A DNA stretch of 64,000 bases from Platerodrilus igneus (GCA_036346225.1 JARFIW010000968.1:1488001-1552000); one strand, 5' to 3'; numbered from the stretch's first letter, positions 1-10,369 are shown. Translations and numbers: made by a program. Notes: generated from the sequence alone by a model not told the origin.

Positions 1-1659
1 ATAACATACGAATTCTAAGAGCTGTCAATTATAACGAATTTATAGACTCGTTAAAAAGATATCGCGTGTTAAGTGTTAGTTGATTTAGGGTGAAGACAGC
101 GAGACAAAGAAAGAGTATTAGGTCGTCAACAGCGAAACAAGGAGAGGTTATTTGTTAGAATGGATAAAAGTAGGATAGAAATACCACGTATTAACATAGA
201 CATAGTTTGAAGGTTTTCTTTGAGTGAGGAAATGATAGATAGGTTACAGATAAAACGTACAAACAAGAAAGAAAGAGAGATTATTGATCGCATAGGGATA
301 AGGGAGATAGGGTTTGATTGAGTGTTGACAACGGGGAAGGCAGAAAGTAGGAAGGGTAGTTGATGTAGAATGCATGTTAGAATGAAAAAGATATAACTCG
401 TGGTAGAAATATATAAAATGGAATGAGTAGTAAGTAAGAAATAGAAAATTTTAATACGTATGTTAAAGGGAGCCAAATAAAAATATGTTGCAATAGGCGC
501 GTAGTTTAAATAGGCAGCTGCGAAAAATATATACAAGATTTTAGAGTGGGATTGTTGAAATTCAAGAAAATGTTTTGAACAGTATTGTCAGTTAGAACGG
601 ATACACTGAATTTGTTGACGGTTAAAAGGAATACGGAGAAAATGTTTTGTTTGTATCGTGTAAATTCCAAGATTTCGGTGGCAGTAGGTGTTTGGGTAGA
701 AAATTACGAAGAATTGTGAACGGTTAAAAGTTGTTTCTTTGTATTGTTGAAAGTTTCCGGAATTTAGAAGCTTTAGAGGGACAGAAGAAGACTATATAAA
801 CCCCAACAGATGATGGTAGGGCTCTCTTAGCTCTCTTAGATCCCTTACATCCCCAGATCTCTTAGATCGCTTAGATCTCTTAGTTCGAATAGCGTGAAGC
901 TCTTACTCGCACTTAGTTTTTCGACAAGCAGACTACGCTTAGCGTACTACCAGCTGACGGCTCCAAGAAAAAGTACTTCTAGCGCAAGTTGAAACAAAGT
1001 TAATGTATGTAAGTACAGCCTATTATATTTTCGTTTGCAAGAATTGAAATAGGACACTTGAGACTGAATTTTGTACAATGTAAGTGGAAGGTCAGATGAC
1101 TTCGTTGCAGACCTGGGTATTGCAATCCAGATTGGGGGCGTTCCTCAAGGCAGCAGTCGTTGATGGTATGATGGTAGGCCAGTGTGCAGTGATTAAATCC
1201 AGGTAACTGTTTTGTTTGTGTTTGTGTATAAACTGGTGTATTGTGCATTGTGGTTGAAGGTTATGAACTAAAAGACAAATTGTGGAAGAGTTATAGATTG
1301 AACTTTTTTAGTAGTATTATTTTACTGTACTTTATGTGGAAATTTATGAGTATTATAATATTTGATGTATGTACAAGATAAACGGGACTTTTTGAAAGAA
1401 TGATGTGCGAATAGTAGCACAAAGGATTAAGGTTTTACTATGAGCTCGTATTAAACCCGAGGTAAAGTAAGGAATGTGGTAAAGTCCTGTTACTTTTATA
1501 ATAATTGAATTGAAAATTTTTATGTGGGTAAAAGTATTTTAAACAAATGTGTTATTTTAAAAAGGTGATGCGCATAATGTATTAAGAATGAATGTATGAG
1601 AAATTTTATGTTGAGCTTGGAGTGTATTCTTCGGCAAGTATGTTAATAAAGTTAAGAGA
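1..1659. other. No gene; possible decayed LTR/leader of a retroelement
   Basis: No supported coding region: the few open stretches are short and have no family motif. A TATA-like box lies at 793-800, followed by a run of short CTCTTAGAT-type repeats (about 821-890). An AATAAA lies near 1642-1647. Together with the primer-binding-like repeats just downstream, this could be the LTR and leader of an old LTR retrotransposon on the plus strand, but no second LTR or clean TG...CA boundary was found. Confidence 0.3.
793..800 (+). promoter_or_regulatory. TATA-box-like element (TATATAAA)
   Basis: A good TATA match followed within about 30-100 bp by repeated CTTAGATC-like pyrimidine-rich motifs. In context it may be the core promoter of a relic LTR. 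No initiator or downstream element was verified. Confidence 0.3.
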
Positions 1660-1787
1660 TTTACCGTAGCAAAATTTCTTTTGAATAGTTAGTTTTATTT
1701 ACAGAAAGTAGCTGAGCTGCCGTGGCATACTTCATTGCCGAACAAAAATATCTTAAGTTCTTTTTTAGATATAAGCTGCACCGAAGA

Positions 1788-2075
1788 TTTGTAGCATTTT
1801 GGCGCCTATGAATGTGGGACTTCGGGAAAACCGGAGATTGCAGAATTATGGTTTCCAAATTTAGGTGCTTTAGTAGCAATAGAGCTGGAAAATTCAATCA
1901 GGCTCGAATTAATTAGAATTTTAGTAACCGAAGTTCGTAGCAATTTTTGTCGACCCAACTTGTGGGGCTTTCGTAGCAATTAAATGGCACCCAAGTTTTG
2001 GGGCGTTTTGAATATAAGCTTCATCTTAGCATCAGAGAGTTCGTAGCAATTAATGTCGACCTAATCGCGGAGCGT
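1788..2075 (+). repeat. Tandem degenerate units resembling a tRNA-Lys primer-binding site
   Basis: A composite unit recurs four times: a GTAGCAATT-like block, then a sequence resembling the retroelement tRNA-Lys primer-binding site (consensus TGGCGCCCAACGTGGGGC). The PBS-like parts lie at about 1800-1820, 1948-1968, 1985-2004 and 2054-2073. Each keeps the shape TG-G/T-C-x-CCC/CCT-AA...GGGGC or a near variant. The GTAGCAATT blocks immediately precede them. One PBS follows an LTR in a normal element; several degenerate copies suggest a duplicated leader or slippage. Assignment to a retroelement is inference. Confidence 0.45.
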
Positions 2076-2097
2076 TAAAAGAGCAGCTTTCGCAGTA

Positions 2098-2170
<73 letters not shown>
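2098..2170. repeat. Compound microsatellite (TA)n(CA)n(TA)n
   Basis: Uninterrupted dinucleotides: TA repeats, about 14 CA repeats, then a longer TA run. The short open frame across it (poly Ile-Tyr and Cys-Val) is an artefact of the repeat. Confidence 0.95.
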
Positions 2171-2173
<3 letters not shown>

Positions 2174-3860
2174 ACGTGACAAGGGGTCGCGAGAGGCCTT
2201 TGAAACACTAATTCTAAAAATAAATCCCACTAAAATATAATAGAATTCGGAAAAAATGGAATTTTTCGTAAATTCATGGTTACGCCTCGTATAATACAAT
2301 CGGTACCTTTATTCATTGATGTACAATGCAAAAACGTAAATTGGGCGTGAATAAATAATCACCCTGTATGATATAAGGATATTGTAAATAAATAGCAGGT
2401 AACGTAATTTGGATATGTAAATTGGAAGATACCGTAAAATGCATTTGATTTGCTGTAAATAACATAAAAAGGTACAGCTTTACGCATTTCGTTTGAAAAC
2501 TAAAATAAACGTGTATTTATAAACCCCAAAATTAATACATAATTTTGTGTACTGAAAGCAAATATTTCCTATAAAGCGCAAACCCTTTTGCATTAAAAAG
2601 CAATAAAAAAAAATTAATTAACCCGTGGATTGTAGAAATTGACTAAAATAAAAGAACTTTATAGAAGATGAGTCATTGGGTTTTAGTAATACGTCGAATT
2701 CGTATAAACTCATTAAATAAACATTTTTATTCCAAGAAGCAGCTTGAACATTGAAAATAACACGTAAAATCCCTGGAACAATTGATAACAAATAATTTAT
2801 AATCTTCGCATTCAACAATAATAGCATATGATAAACAAGGACAAAGACGAACGTGTCACGAATAGCTAGAACAGATAAGAAAGTAATAAAATATCGCAAT
2901 TTTATACGGTAATTGGGCATTCCTGGATATTTTACATCATAATGTTCGAGATTGTTGTGGAAAAATTTTTGAAAATAGAATAATTTGTATATAAAGAAGC
3001 GCTTATCAAGGAGGGATTCGTTCATTCGATTTCATTCATTAGAGCACAAAATGTTATTTTAATTAAAAAGCGTAAGCTGTTGCTATGCGAAGATAGTAAT
3101 AGAAATATGTAGTAAACATATTGTGGTTTGATAGCTGCAATGAATATTTAAGAGATGTTTTTAAACCCAAATTACATACAGAAATGGAATTATTAATTAC
3201 GAAGAAAAGGCAAAATTCTTCAATATAAAGCTATTTTTAAAGATGTATTAAATGATTGAAAAGAAGATTTAACCGAAAAAGGTACTTTGATAATTGCTAT
3301 TAGAAATCAGGAATTATAATTTGGAAAAACCCGTAAGCCGATTTGAAAATCAATTTAAAATAAGAAGATTTTTAATTACGGGAAGCGTTTTGTGGATTCC
3401 CCAACTATCACTGTTAGATTTATTTTTAATTAATACTAGAGTATTTAGATCTAGTTTAAGATAATCCTAATAATTTTTTTCTTGTGTGAGGGTTTTTTTA
3501 CCAGGAGTTTGTGTTTAGAGTTCGATATACTCTGACCTTTAATAGATTATATATCAAGAATTTTTCTGGCCAAAACAAATCTTGCCAGCGAAGAAATAAT
3601 TTATAGCCATGTGAAAGATCCTCAAAAAGATAAGTTTAATTCTGTAAATATAAAATAAGGTAAACATCAATAATTTCGTGTGTAACAAAGACTTCTTAGA
3701 AATTATTTTATGTTTAAAAGAAGCCACGTTGTAAATGCTTTTGTATGAAAGAAGATATTTTATATTGTATAAATGCTTTGTGATATTGCTGCGTTTTATT
3801 TTAATTTAAAAACTCCGTGAATTTTCGTTGAGCTAGCCAGGAAAAGTAAAAAATTAGAAA
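2171..3860. other. AT-rich stretch without recognised gene
   Basis: No protein family, RNA gene or element end recognised. A minus-strand open frame at 2618-3025 (135 codons) is rich in Phe, Leu, Ile and Tyr with no motif, as expected by chance in AT-rich DNA. Confidence 0.5.
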
Positions 3861-4206
3861 TTTGGTATACCAACTAACTTGTAGCTGTGAGCAAAAATAT
3901 ATTGTACATACTAGCGCCTTACTAAAACAACGACTGTCAAGTCACAAAAGTGTTCATGCGAATAAAAATCGCTGTGCATTAGCAGAGCATATTTTGAACA
4001 ATCTCGATCATACGATTGATTGGAATAATCCAAAAATCTTAGCAAAACAATTGAATTACAACAAGAGATTAATTCTAGAAATGTACCATATATGGAAACA
4101 AAAGGCGGAAAAAAAAACGGACACACAACAACTAAGTAACATTTATACCTATCTACTACATTTACAAGACATCAAAACCAGAGACGAAGTAACTACTAAC
4201 CAATGA
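3860..4206 (+). pseudogene. Penelope-like retroelement, GIY-YIG endonuclease domain (3' fragment)
   Basis: About 114 codons match the C-terminal GIY-YIG endonuclease of Penelope-like elements, which nicks DNA for target-primed reverse transcription. The first strand shows VYQLTC followed by a Cys-x-Cys pair. The second half-motif is YIV, where YIG is usual. Then come an RLSSHK helix, an ALAEHI block (the family's conserved Ala-x-H region) and the family-typical LILEMYHIW near residue 72-80. The open frame has no ATG; it begins at a non-ATG codon because the reverse transcriptase part is missing upstream. This is therefore a 5'-truncated copy, the usual outcome for these elements. The Gly to Val change in the second signature motif suggests a dead enzyme. 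The following 370 bp to the TA microsatellite is probably the element's 3' UTR. Confidence 0.72.
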
Positions 4207-4526
4207 AGACAATCGGAACATACTCAATACATAGAAAAATTGACAAGTTATTATCAAACTTGATCACCTAACATATGAAATGGCGCAATTAGTTTATATT
4301 AAAAACTACGCTTGATTTATATCCTTTTTAATCCAACCCAGCACGAGGTGAACATCAACCTTCTAAATAAATAATGTAAGAATAATGTATTTGAAAGTGA
4401 ATTTTACTGTGATATTTAACTTTTAATGTTAAGTATTGATATATTTGTATGGTTTTATGCGAATCAATTATAATAATGTAAGTAATCGATTCAGAATATT
4501 GTTCCACTGTATCACAATTTTTAGAT

Positions 4527-4573
4527 CCCCGATGAAGTTGTCCAACAGACAACGAAAGCTTGGAAAATTGCCA
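4527..4573 (+). other. Conserved 3'-tail hairpin of Penelope-like element, hammerhead-like
   Basis: CCGATGA at 4529-4535 is followed by a perfect 6-bp stem (GTTGTC at 4537-4542 and GACAAC at 4548-4553, loop CAACA) and then GAAA at 4554-4557. Penelope-like elements are known to carry hammerhead ribozyme motifs (core CUGAUGA, stem II, GAAA). This copy differs from the core by C for U at the second position and one extra A before stem II, and stem III is not clear. It may be a degenerate ribozyme or only the structural hairpin common in this class. Confidence 0.45.
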
Positions 4574-4648
4574 CAGCATTAATAAAAATAATGTTAATGA
4601 AAATTGTTTGATTTAATTATTAGGTCGACACCCCTTATAAAATTTAAG

Positions 4649-4652
<4 letters not shown>

Positions 4653-4695
<43 letters not shown>
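4653..4695. repeat. (TA)n microsatellite
   Basis: About 20 uninterrupted TA units immediately downstream of the Penelope-like 3' tail. Confidence 0.95.
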
Positions 4696-4697
<2 letters not shown>

Positions 4698-5675
4698 CTT
4701 TTATATATAAAGTTTTAATTTAAACCAAGAGATCCCGCATGTCATACTGCCATTTTCAGTTATACCATTAATTATATTTCTTTTTAATTTATTACCAGTG
4801 TTTTATTTGGAATCATTCCAAACCGAAGCCATAATGGGATAATATTCATCGTCCATGCACATATTCTTTTTTTCAATTCGTGAATATTTCTGATTTTAAA
4901 ATCATCTTAAATTAACTTATTCCACTCATCTTAACAAGAGGTTACTATCGTTGAACAAACTTCATACACTGTTTTTTATCCGGCTCAATGTAAGTCTGAT
5001 TATTAAGAATTATTTACAGAGGAACCTGCATGTTGGTACTGATATGCTCCTACATAGATCAATACTGATACTTATTAACAGTTTACTAACACTTAATTCC
5101 GTCATAACAAGACGATTATACTGTATATATTACTAAATTCGACTGCGTAGTTTACCTACACAGGTACATTTATATAGATATATGTACTTTAATAATAAAT
5201 TTAATAATTTATTTCAGAATACTTGCAAATTCATATTCAAGCTCAAATTGTACTCCTAGCTGAATCGTGCGACTTATTTACCTAATTGTAGAGTCTCGCG
5301 TACTAGCAGAAATTACGCAATAGATACTTCTATATCCTTAGCATTTGTTTACTTTATATTGGTTCTCTATATAACACTTGTAGCTGAGACTCATACCATA
5401 GTTTGCTTAATGGCTTTATCTCGTTCAGTTCTGGACTCTTTGGCATTATTACAAGACCACAATTTAGTAATACCTACCAACTTCAAGTCTAGTGGATGTC
5501 TTATCACGATCGACCGACAAACGAAAATTTGTTAAAACGAAATTTTTGTTCTTTTTATTGAAATTTGTTTGGATAAGTGGTGTTGTTTGGTCTAACAGTC
5601 AGGTATCTTGTCTTATTATAAGTGTTTGTATACTGAGAGTCATATTATTGTGTTTATAATGTAAAACGCGAGTTT
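4696..5675. other. No recognised gene
   Basis: AT-rich sequence with only short random open frames. No repeat boundary or motif was identified before the solo LTR. Confidence 0.5.
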
Positions 5676-5679
5676 ATAT

Positions 5680-6219
5680 TGTAACGGGCTACTATTAACG
5701 CGTTTCGCCAATTTAAAACAAGTAATAACAAGTCTTTATTACTCACTGTTCACAAGTATAATTAACAGTATATGCCTTATTTATAGATGTTTTTAGTCCA
5801 ATTAACAATGAAGCACCATCACACTAATGCTATTTACAAGCACTAATATCTTCTTAAAGTCAAATTCTTAACCATAAGGTTTCTCGATAACACTGAACAC
5901 TACTATAATTTATTTATTACACTTTTGTCTATTTATGTATTTTACAAGCTGGCGGTACAATATACACGTTCACATAACACAATTTTATATTTACTATAGG
6001 ACTTTCAAAAGCGTAACTAATTAAATTTACACGATATAATTTATATTCGACATTCGGATATAGACTAACTCTGTACTTCATCAGCAGTCTTATTTATACC
6101 CTGAATTAAATAAAAGATTCATACTCTGGTATGTGCTCGAACATTCTCGATTCCTGGAGAATGCACTTGGGTTATGTAGCTTGTGTGTTTGACGAGTTGC
6201 CTCATAGTAGTTCGTAACA
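5680..6219 (-). mobile_element. Solo LTR (540 bp) with ATAT target duplication
   Basis: Read on the minus strand it begins TGTTACGAACTACTATG and ends AGTAGCCCGTTACA, so both ends form a TGTTAC/GTTACA inverted terminus. It is flanked by ATAT on both sides (5676-5679 and 6220-6223), a 4-bp duplication typical of Ty3/Gypsy integrases. ATAT is a preferred target of several errantiviruses. A TATA box (minus GTATAAATA, near 6090-6099) and an AATAAA (minus, 5735-5740) give the normal U3-R-U5 order. No internal region is attached, so it arose by LTR-LTR recombination. It is not visibly the same as the LTR at 55.6-56.2 kb, although both end GTTACA. Confidence 0.85.
6090..6099 (-). promoter_or_regulatory. 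TATA box of solo LTR
   Basis: GGGTATAAATA on the minus strand inside the solo LTR, about 120 bp from its 5' end and upstream of the AATAAA, as expected for the U3/R junction. Confidence 0.55.
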
Positions 6220-6223
6220 ATAT

Positions 6224-7383
6224 TCAGGCCTCGAGAAAGTTTTTATCATATTTCCTGCATACATTACTGAAAATAATCTAAATAATAGAATTAAATGCTT
6301 ATTACAGTTCTAAAGGTATTTATAAATGGCAACAAAAATAATAATTGTGCTCGAGCCATCTATATAGCACTGTTACGTCATACTTCAGAACATAGCACAA
6401 TGCAGGCTTTAAACTGAGCTTTCAGATAATGATGTCAACGCTATTTAAGGCTTGTCATGTTCGTGCACTTATGAGGTTATTTAAGACTTGCCGGTCAACG
6501 ACATTCTGCTCTGCGTAGCAAATTTAAACACCGACGCTAATCTCACAATGTAGCAGTCATTAATGTCAAAACTTTAGTAAGCACTTAAGTTTGCACAAAA
6601 CTTTCGTTTATACAAAAATCCAGCATCAAGTTTTTAAGTAATTTGGCCAAAAAGAAGCTGCATGCTTTTTGAATTATCCCTGCAAACTATACGTTCGGAA
6701 TACTAGAATTCCATGAAAATAGGAAACGGAGATTAACATCGACTCCAAAGGGGTTGAGTAAAGAAGGAAAAGCTAAAAGAATGCAAAAATAGCGTGAAAA
6801 TCTGCATACAAATTCCTCTTTAACAAACGCCTATCAATAAAAAGAAAGGAAACCCATTATCCAATATTGACAGTTACGTGTTGGTTAACATTATATTTTC
6901 ACCACCCCATCCGATTTGTCCACTGATTTATTCTTTGTTAGAGTTTGCTCGATCGGAACACGACACACAACACGCTTTGCATTGTTTCGAAATTTATAAA
7001 GTACATAACCAAACACGATTTATTAATCAATAAAGGGAACGGTTTCCTTACAAATTGTATTCTATAAAATAAATATTTGCTTCTGCCATGACAAACGAAT
7101 CTGTCCTTCCTACATTTACCAATTTGCTCGAAAAAGGCGAACACGAAGATCATGAGCATCGAAACGGAAAATGTGTCATACTGTACAACTGAGAAACCTT
7201 TATTGAAAGCTATTTCTAAATTTATAAAAATAAAAAATTTTGATTTCTGAGAGTGAACCTTGTACTCTTTCGGTTTAGGTGATAAGTTTAGGCTAGTAAC
7301 ATAGATGTCGCTTCTTCGTGAGAACATGTCCAATAGTTTAATAAAAAAATTAGTCATATTGTTCGTATATCAACTGTTTTACA
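6224..7383. other. No recognised gene
   Basis: A minus-strand open frame at 6938-7357 (139 codons) is the longest here. It is hydrophobic-patchy with scattered Cys but shows no family motif, and no flanking splice or promoter evidence supports it. It is treated as unsupported. Confidence 0.4.
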
Positions 7384-7526
7384 ATTGTCTAGAGGTCTAT
7401 TAAGCTGTCTGAGCCAAATTATCAGAACACATCAAAATATATATATAGGAATTATTTTCTAATTATTTGCTTTTTTTTGCTGATAAAACTTATTTTTTTG
7501 CTATATCTGTAAAAAAAAGTTCCAAG

Positions 7527-7560
7527 TGGCTAGATAGCTTAATATCGAGCTATCTAGCCA
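7527..7560. repeat. 34-bp palindrome (copy 1) in fold-back element
   Basis: A near-perfect palindrome beginning TGGCTAGATAGCTTAATAT and closing with its complement. It recurs at 8071-8104 (perfect), 8427-8460 (a few changes) and about 8818-8846 (5'-truncated). The regular recurrence marks the tandem unit of the element. Confidence 0.85.
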
Positions 7561-8070
7561 ACTAAAAAAAATATTCACACAAAATAAAAAAATTAACAAT
7601 ATATAAATTATTTGCTACAATAATTTGCAAAAGTAAAAAATCAAATTTTCAAATAATAAAATAAATATCAATATCTACAAGAGTAAAGTACATTAAAGAA
7701 ATTAATTGCTGGCATGACTAAAGAATACCTACGTTTTATGAATCATTTACTCTTAAAATAGAAATAGCAAAAAAATTGGTTTTATCAGCAAAAAAGAAGC
7801 AAATAATTAGCAAATAATTCCTATATATATTTTGATGTGTTCTGATAATTTGGAAGTTGCATATTTTAAGAGTAAGTAATTCACTAAATGTAGGTACTCT
7901 TTAGTCATGCCAACAATTAATTTCTTTAATGTACTTTACTTTTGTAGATATTCTATTTTATTATTTGAAAATTAGATTTTTTTTCTTTTGCAAATAGTAG
8001 CAAAAAAATAGCAAATAATTTATATATTGTTAATTTTTTTATTTTATTTTGTGTAGGTATTTTCTTTAGT

Positions 8071-8104
8071 TGGCTAGATAGCTTAATATTAAGCTATCTA
8101 GCCA
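8071..8104. repeat. 34-bp palindrome (copy 2, perfect)
   Basis: A perfect self-complementary sequence TGGCTAGATAGCTTAAT plus its complement. It could form a cruciform or RNA hairpin. Confidence 0.9.
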
Positions 8105-8520
8105 CTTGTAACTTTTTTACAGATATAGCAAAAAATTGGTTTTATCAGCAAAAAAGAAGCAAATAATTAGCAAATAATTCCTATATATATTTTGATGTGT
8201 TCTGATAATTTGGGAGTTGCATATTTTAAGAGTAAGTAATTCATAAAACGTAGGTACTCTTTAGTCATGCCTGCAATTAATTTTTTTAATGTACTTTACT
8301 CTTGTAGATATTGATATTTATTTTATTATTTGAAAATTAGATTTTTTTTCTTTTGCAAATGGTAGCAAACAAATAGCAAATAATTTATATATTGTTAATA
8401 TTTTTATTTTATTTTGTTTTTTCAGTTGGTTAGATAGTTTAATATTAAGCTATCTAGCCACTTGTATCTTTTTACAGATTGGTTTCATCAGCAAAAGAAA
8501 AGCAAATAATTAGCAAATAA

Positions 8521-8523
<3 letters not shown>

Positions 8524-8571
<48 letters not shown>
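8524..8571. repeat. (TA)n microsatellite inside fold-back element
   Basis: About 24 TA units interrupt the third tandem unit, at a place where sister units have only a short TATATATA. This is slippage expansion after the element was assembled. Confidence 0.9.
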
Positions 8572-8577
<6 letters not shown>

Positions 8578-8999
8578 TTTGATGTTTTCTGTTAACTTGG
8601 GAGTTGCATATTTTAAGAGTAAATAATTAATAAAACGTAGATATTTTTTAGTCATGCCAGCAATTAATTTCTTTAATGTACTTTACTCTTGTAGATATTG
8701 ATTTTTTTTTTATTATTTGAAAATTTGATTTTTTTTCTTTGCAAAAGGTAGCAAAAAAATAGCAAATAGTTTATATATTGTTAATTGTTTTATTTTATTT
8801 TATGTAGATATTTTTTTAGTTAGCTTAATATTAAGCTATCTAGCCACTTGTAACTTTTTTACAGATATACCAAAAAATTGGTTTTATCAGCAAAAAAAGC
8901 AAATAATTAGCAAATAATTCTTATATATATTTTGATGTGTTCTGATAATTTGGCTCAGACAGTTTAATAGACCTATTGTCAAGAAGCTTTTACAAAGTT

Positions 9000-9250
9000 T
9001 GTCGATCGTATAAATTTTAGAGACATTAACCTCTCACCATCATTTTGTTTTCGACCTTACTTAAGATGGGTTTGACGCAGCTCTGACTTTTTTTCTATTC
9101 TGTGCTAATCTAAAAAGTTCTACATATTCTTCACAACCTAAATTTCAAATAATTTGATTAATATAGCTTGGTCTAGGTCTTCCTATACCCTTCTATCTTT
9201 TTCTTATCTACCTAGCTCTACATAGATATTAGCAATCTGATGGTTGTGAA
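9000..9250 (-). pseudogene. Second copy of LINE 3' end (C-terminal tail and 3' UTR)
   Basis: Sequence from about 9050 to 9200 parallels 9640-9790: the TTTGACGCAGCTCT block, the CTTCACAACCTAAAT block and the TAGTC/GATTAATATAGCTT block. On the minus strand this is the same LINE C-terminal tail (basic GRPR-like segment, then SYI.QII.D-GCEE). It is thus a separate 5'-truncated copy of the LINE at 9.65-11.2 kb, same orientation, with many substitutions and stops. Confidence 0.6.
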
Positions 9251-9336
9251 AGAACTCCAACATGTTTACATGGTTCTCATTTATATGGAAATGAAATATT
9301 ACTTGGTTATCCCCACCAAAAAAGAAAAGTTTTAAA

Positions 9337-9612
9337 TTATATGTTTTGGTAAGGCTTAACCAACGAATCGCTACTAACATGCCAGATTGTTAACTAATTG
9401 TAAGTTATGTCATGGAGACGTCTATTAAGTTATGTGTTATGGTGAGGTTTAAACCGCGAACCGTTGCCAACATGCTACCGCTAACTAATTGTGAGTTATG
9501 TCATGGTGACGTTTATTAAATTATATGTTATGGTAAGGCTTAAGCAAAGAATCGCTACCAACATGCCAGACCGCTAACTAATTGTGAGTTATACTATGGT
9601 GACATTTAGTTA
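9337..9612. repeat. Tandem repeat, ~91-bp unit x3
   Basis: Three adjacent copies start near 9339, 9431 and 9522. Each runs TATATG/TTATGG, AAGGCTTAA, CGAATCGCTAC, AACATGCCAG, CTAACTAATTGTGAGTTAT, then CATGGTGACGT. Copies differ at several positions. The array sits between the two LINE 3' ends. Confidence 0.85.
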
Positions 9613-9649
9613 ACCGATTTCTATTTATTTTTTTGTTTTGTTTTCGAAC

Positions 9650-10075
9650 TTACTTAATATCGGTTTGACGCAGCTCTAAATTCTTTTCTATTCTGAGCTA
9701 GTCTTAAAAGGTACATGCTCTTCACAACCTAAATCTCTAATAATTTGACTAATATAGCTTTGTCTAAGTCTTCCTACTCTATTTTTATTTGGTAATTTAT
9801 AATCTAAGACCTTACTAGAGAGTCCCTCGTGTCTTAACTGGTGCCCTATCATTCTATCTCTCTCCCAGCTTTTAATTGTTTCCACATAAAAGGTTGTTCA
9901 CCTATCTTTTTATAAACTTAATTTGTTACTCTATCTGTCCAACTAATCTTTAGCATTCTGCTATAACACCAAGTTTTTCTTATCTTTAATTGTCCAAGTC
10001 TCACTACCGTATAATAGAACGCTCCATACGTACGACTTTAAGAAACTTTTTCTATTATCTAAACTAATACTATTA
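9650..10075 (-). pseudogene. LINE reverse transcriptase protein, C-terminal region
   Basis: Minus-strand reading gives the landmarks of the post-RT domain of a non-LTR retrotransposon: a VLLYGSETW block near 10010, WTDRV further on, then IGHQLRHEGL and a GRLRQSYISQII..LGCEE tail near 9688-9885. This segment follows the RT core at 10.4-11.2 kb in the same orientation. The palm with its (Y/F)xDD box is missing between them, so the copy carries an internal deletion. A later MITE insertion at 10083-10334 also separates the two parts. Stops and frameshifts are present. Confidence 0.65.
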
Positions 10076-10082
10076 GCTATTA

Positions 10083-10334
10083 TACCCTATTCACGTTAAA
10101 TATGGGATGACGTCATAATTCAAATAAATGCTGCGTTGTCTTGGTTAGTTATTTTATGTGTATTTGCTGATCAGAGAAACCATTTCTTGTGCGCGGAAAT
10201 CCAAATGTTTAGGCATTCTAAATGTTAAATACTCGAAATTTGCAATGTATAAAGTGTTTTAGTTCTGAAAAAAACTGTTTTATTTAGCAAATATAAAGCA
10301 CAAACGTCATCCCATATTTAACGTGAGTAGGGTA
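10083..10334. mobile_element. MITE (252 bp) with ~32-bp terminal inverted repeats, TA target
   Basis: The left end is TACCCTATTCACGTTAAATA and the right end is its complement with one mismatch (TATTTAACGTGAGTAGGGTA). The inverted match continues through GGGATGACGT. TA flanks both ends (10081-10082 and 10335-10336); the duplication could equally be TATA with CCCTA as the first bases. There is no coding capacity. A TA duplication suggests a Tc1/mariner-type mobiliser. It is inserted in the LINE, so it is younger than that copy. Confidence 0.8.
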
Positions 10335-10369
10335 TAGTAAGTCTTTCATTTTAAAAAACATTTGTCTAG

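Larger units (their letters stand above)
7393..8974. mobile_element. Fold-back DNA transposon with 9-bp target duplication (Mutator-like, non-autonomous)
   Basis: The ends are inverted: AGGTCTATTAAGCTGTCTGA at the left and its near-exact complement at the right (one early mismatch). The inverted similarity runs inward for roughly 350 bp. Immediately outside are ATTGTCTAG (7384-7392) and ATTGTCAAG (8975-8983), a 9-bp direct duplication with one mismatch. Nine-bp duplications plus long terminal inverted repeats fit Mutator-like elements. The interior is a tandem array of about 360-bp units (starts near 7760, 8121, 8477 and 8864), each carrying a 34-bp palindrome; the left arm is one unit in reverse orientation. 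There is no coding capacity, so it would be mobilised in trans. The superfamily is an inference from duplication length. Confidence 0.78.

Noticed and set aside
2075..2299. 74-codon minus-strand ORF over the microsatellite
   Set aside because: Translates the TA/CA dinucleotide repeat.
6070..6130. Hammerhead-like motif on the minus strand (CTGATGA near 6080)
   Set aside because: Lies inside the solo LTR, and no GAAA and stem II follow in the right places.
6938..7357. 139-codon minus-strand ORF
   Set aside because: No family motif or splice signal, in AT-rich DNA; insufficient support for a gene.
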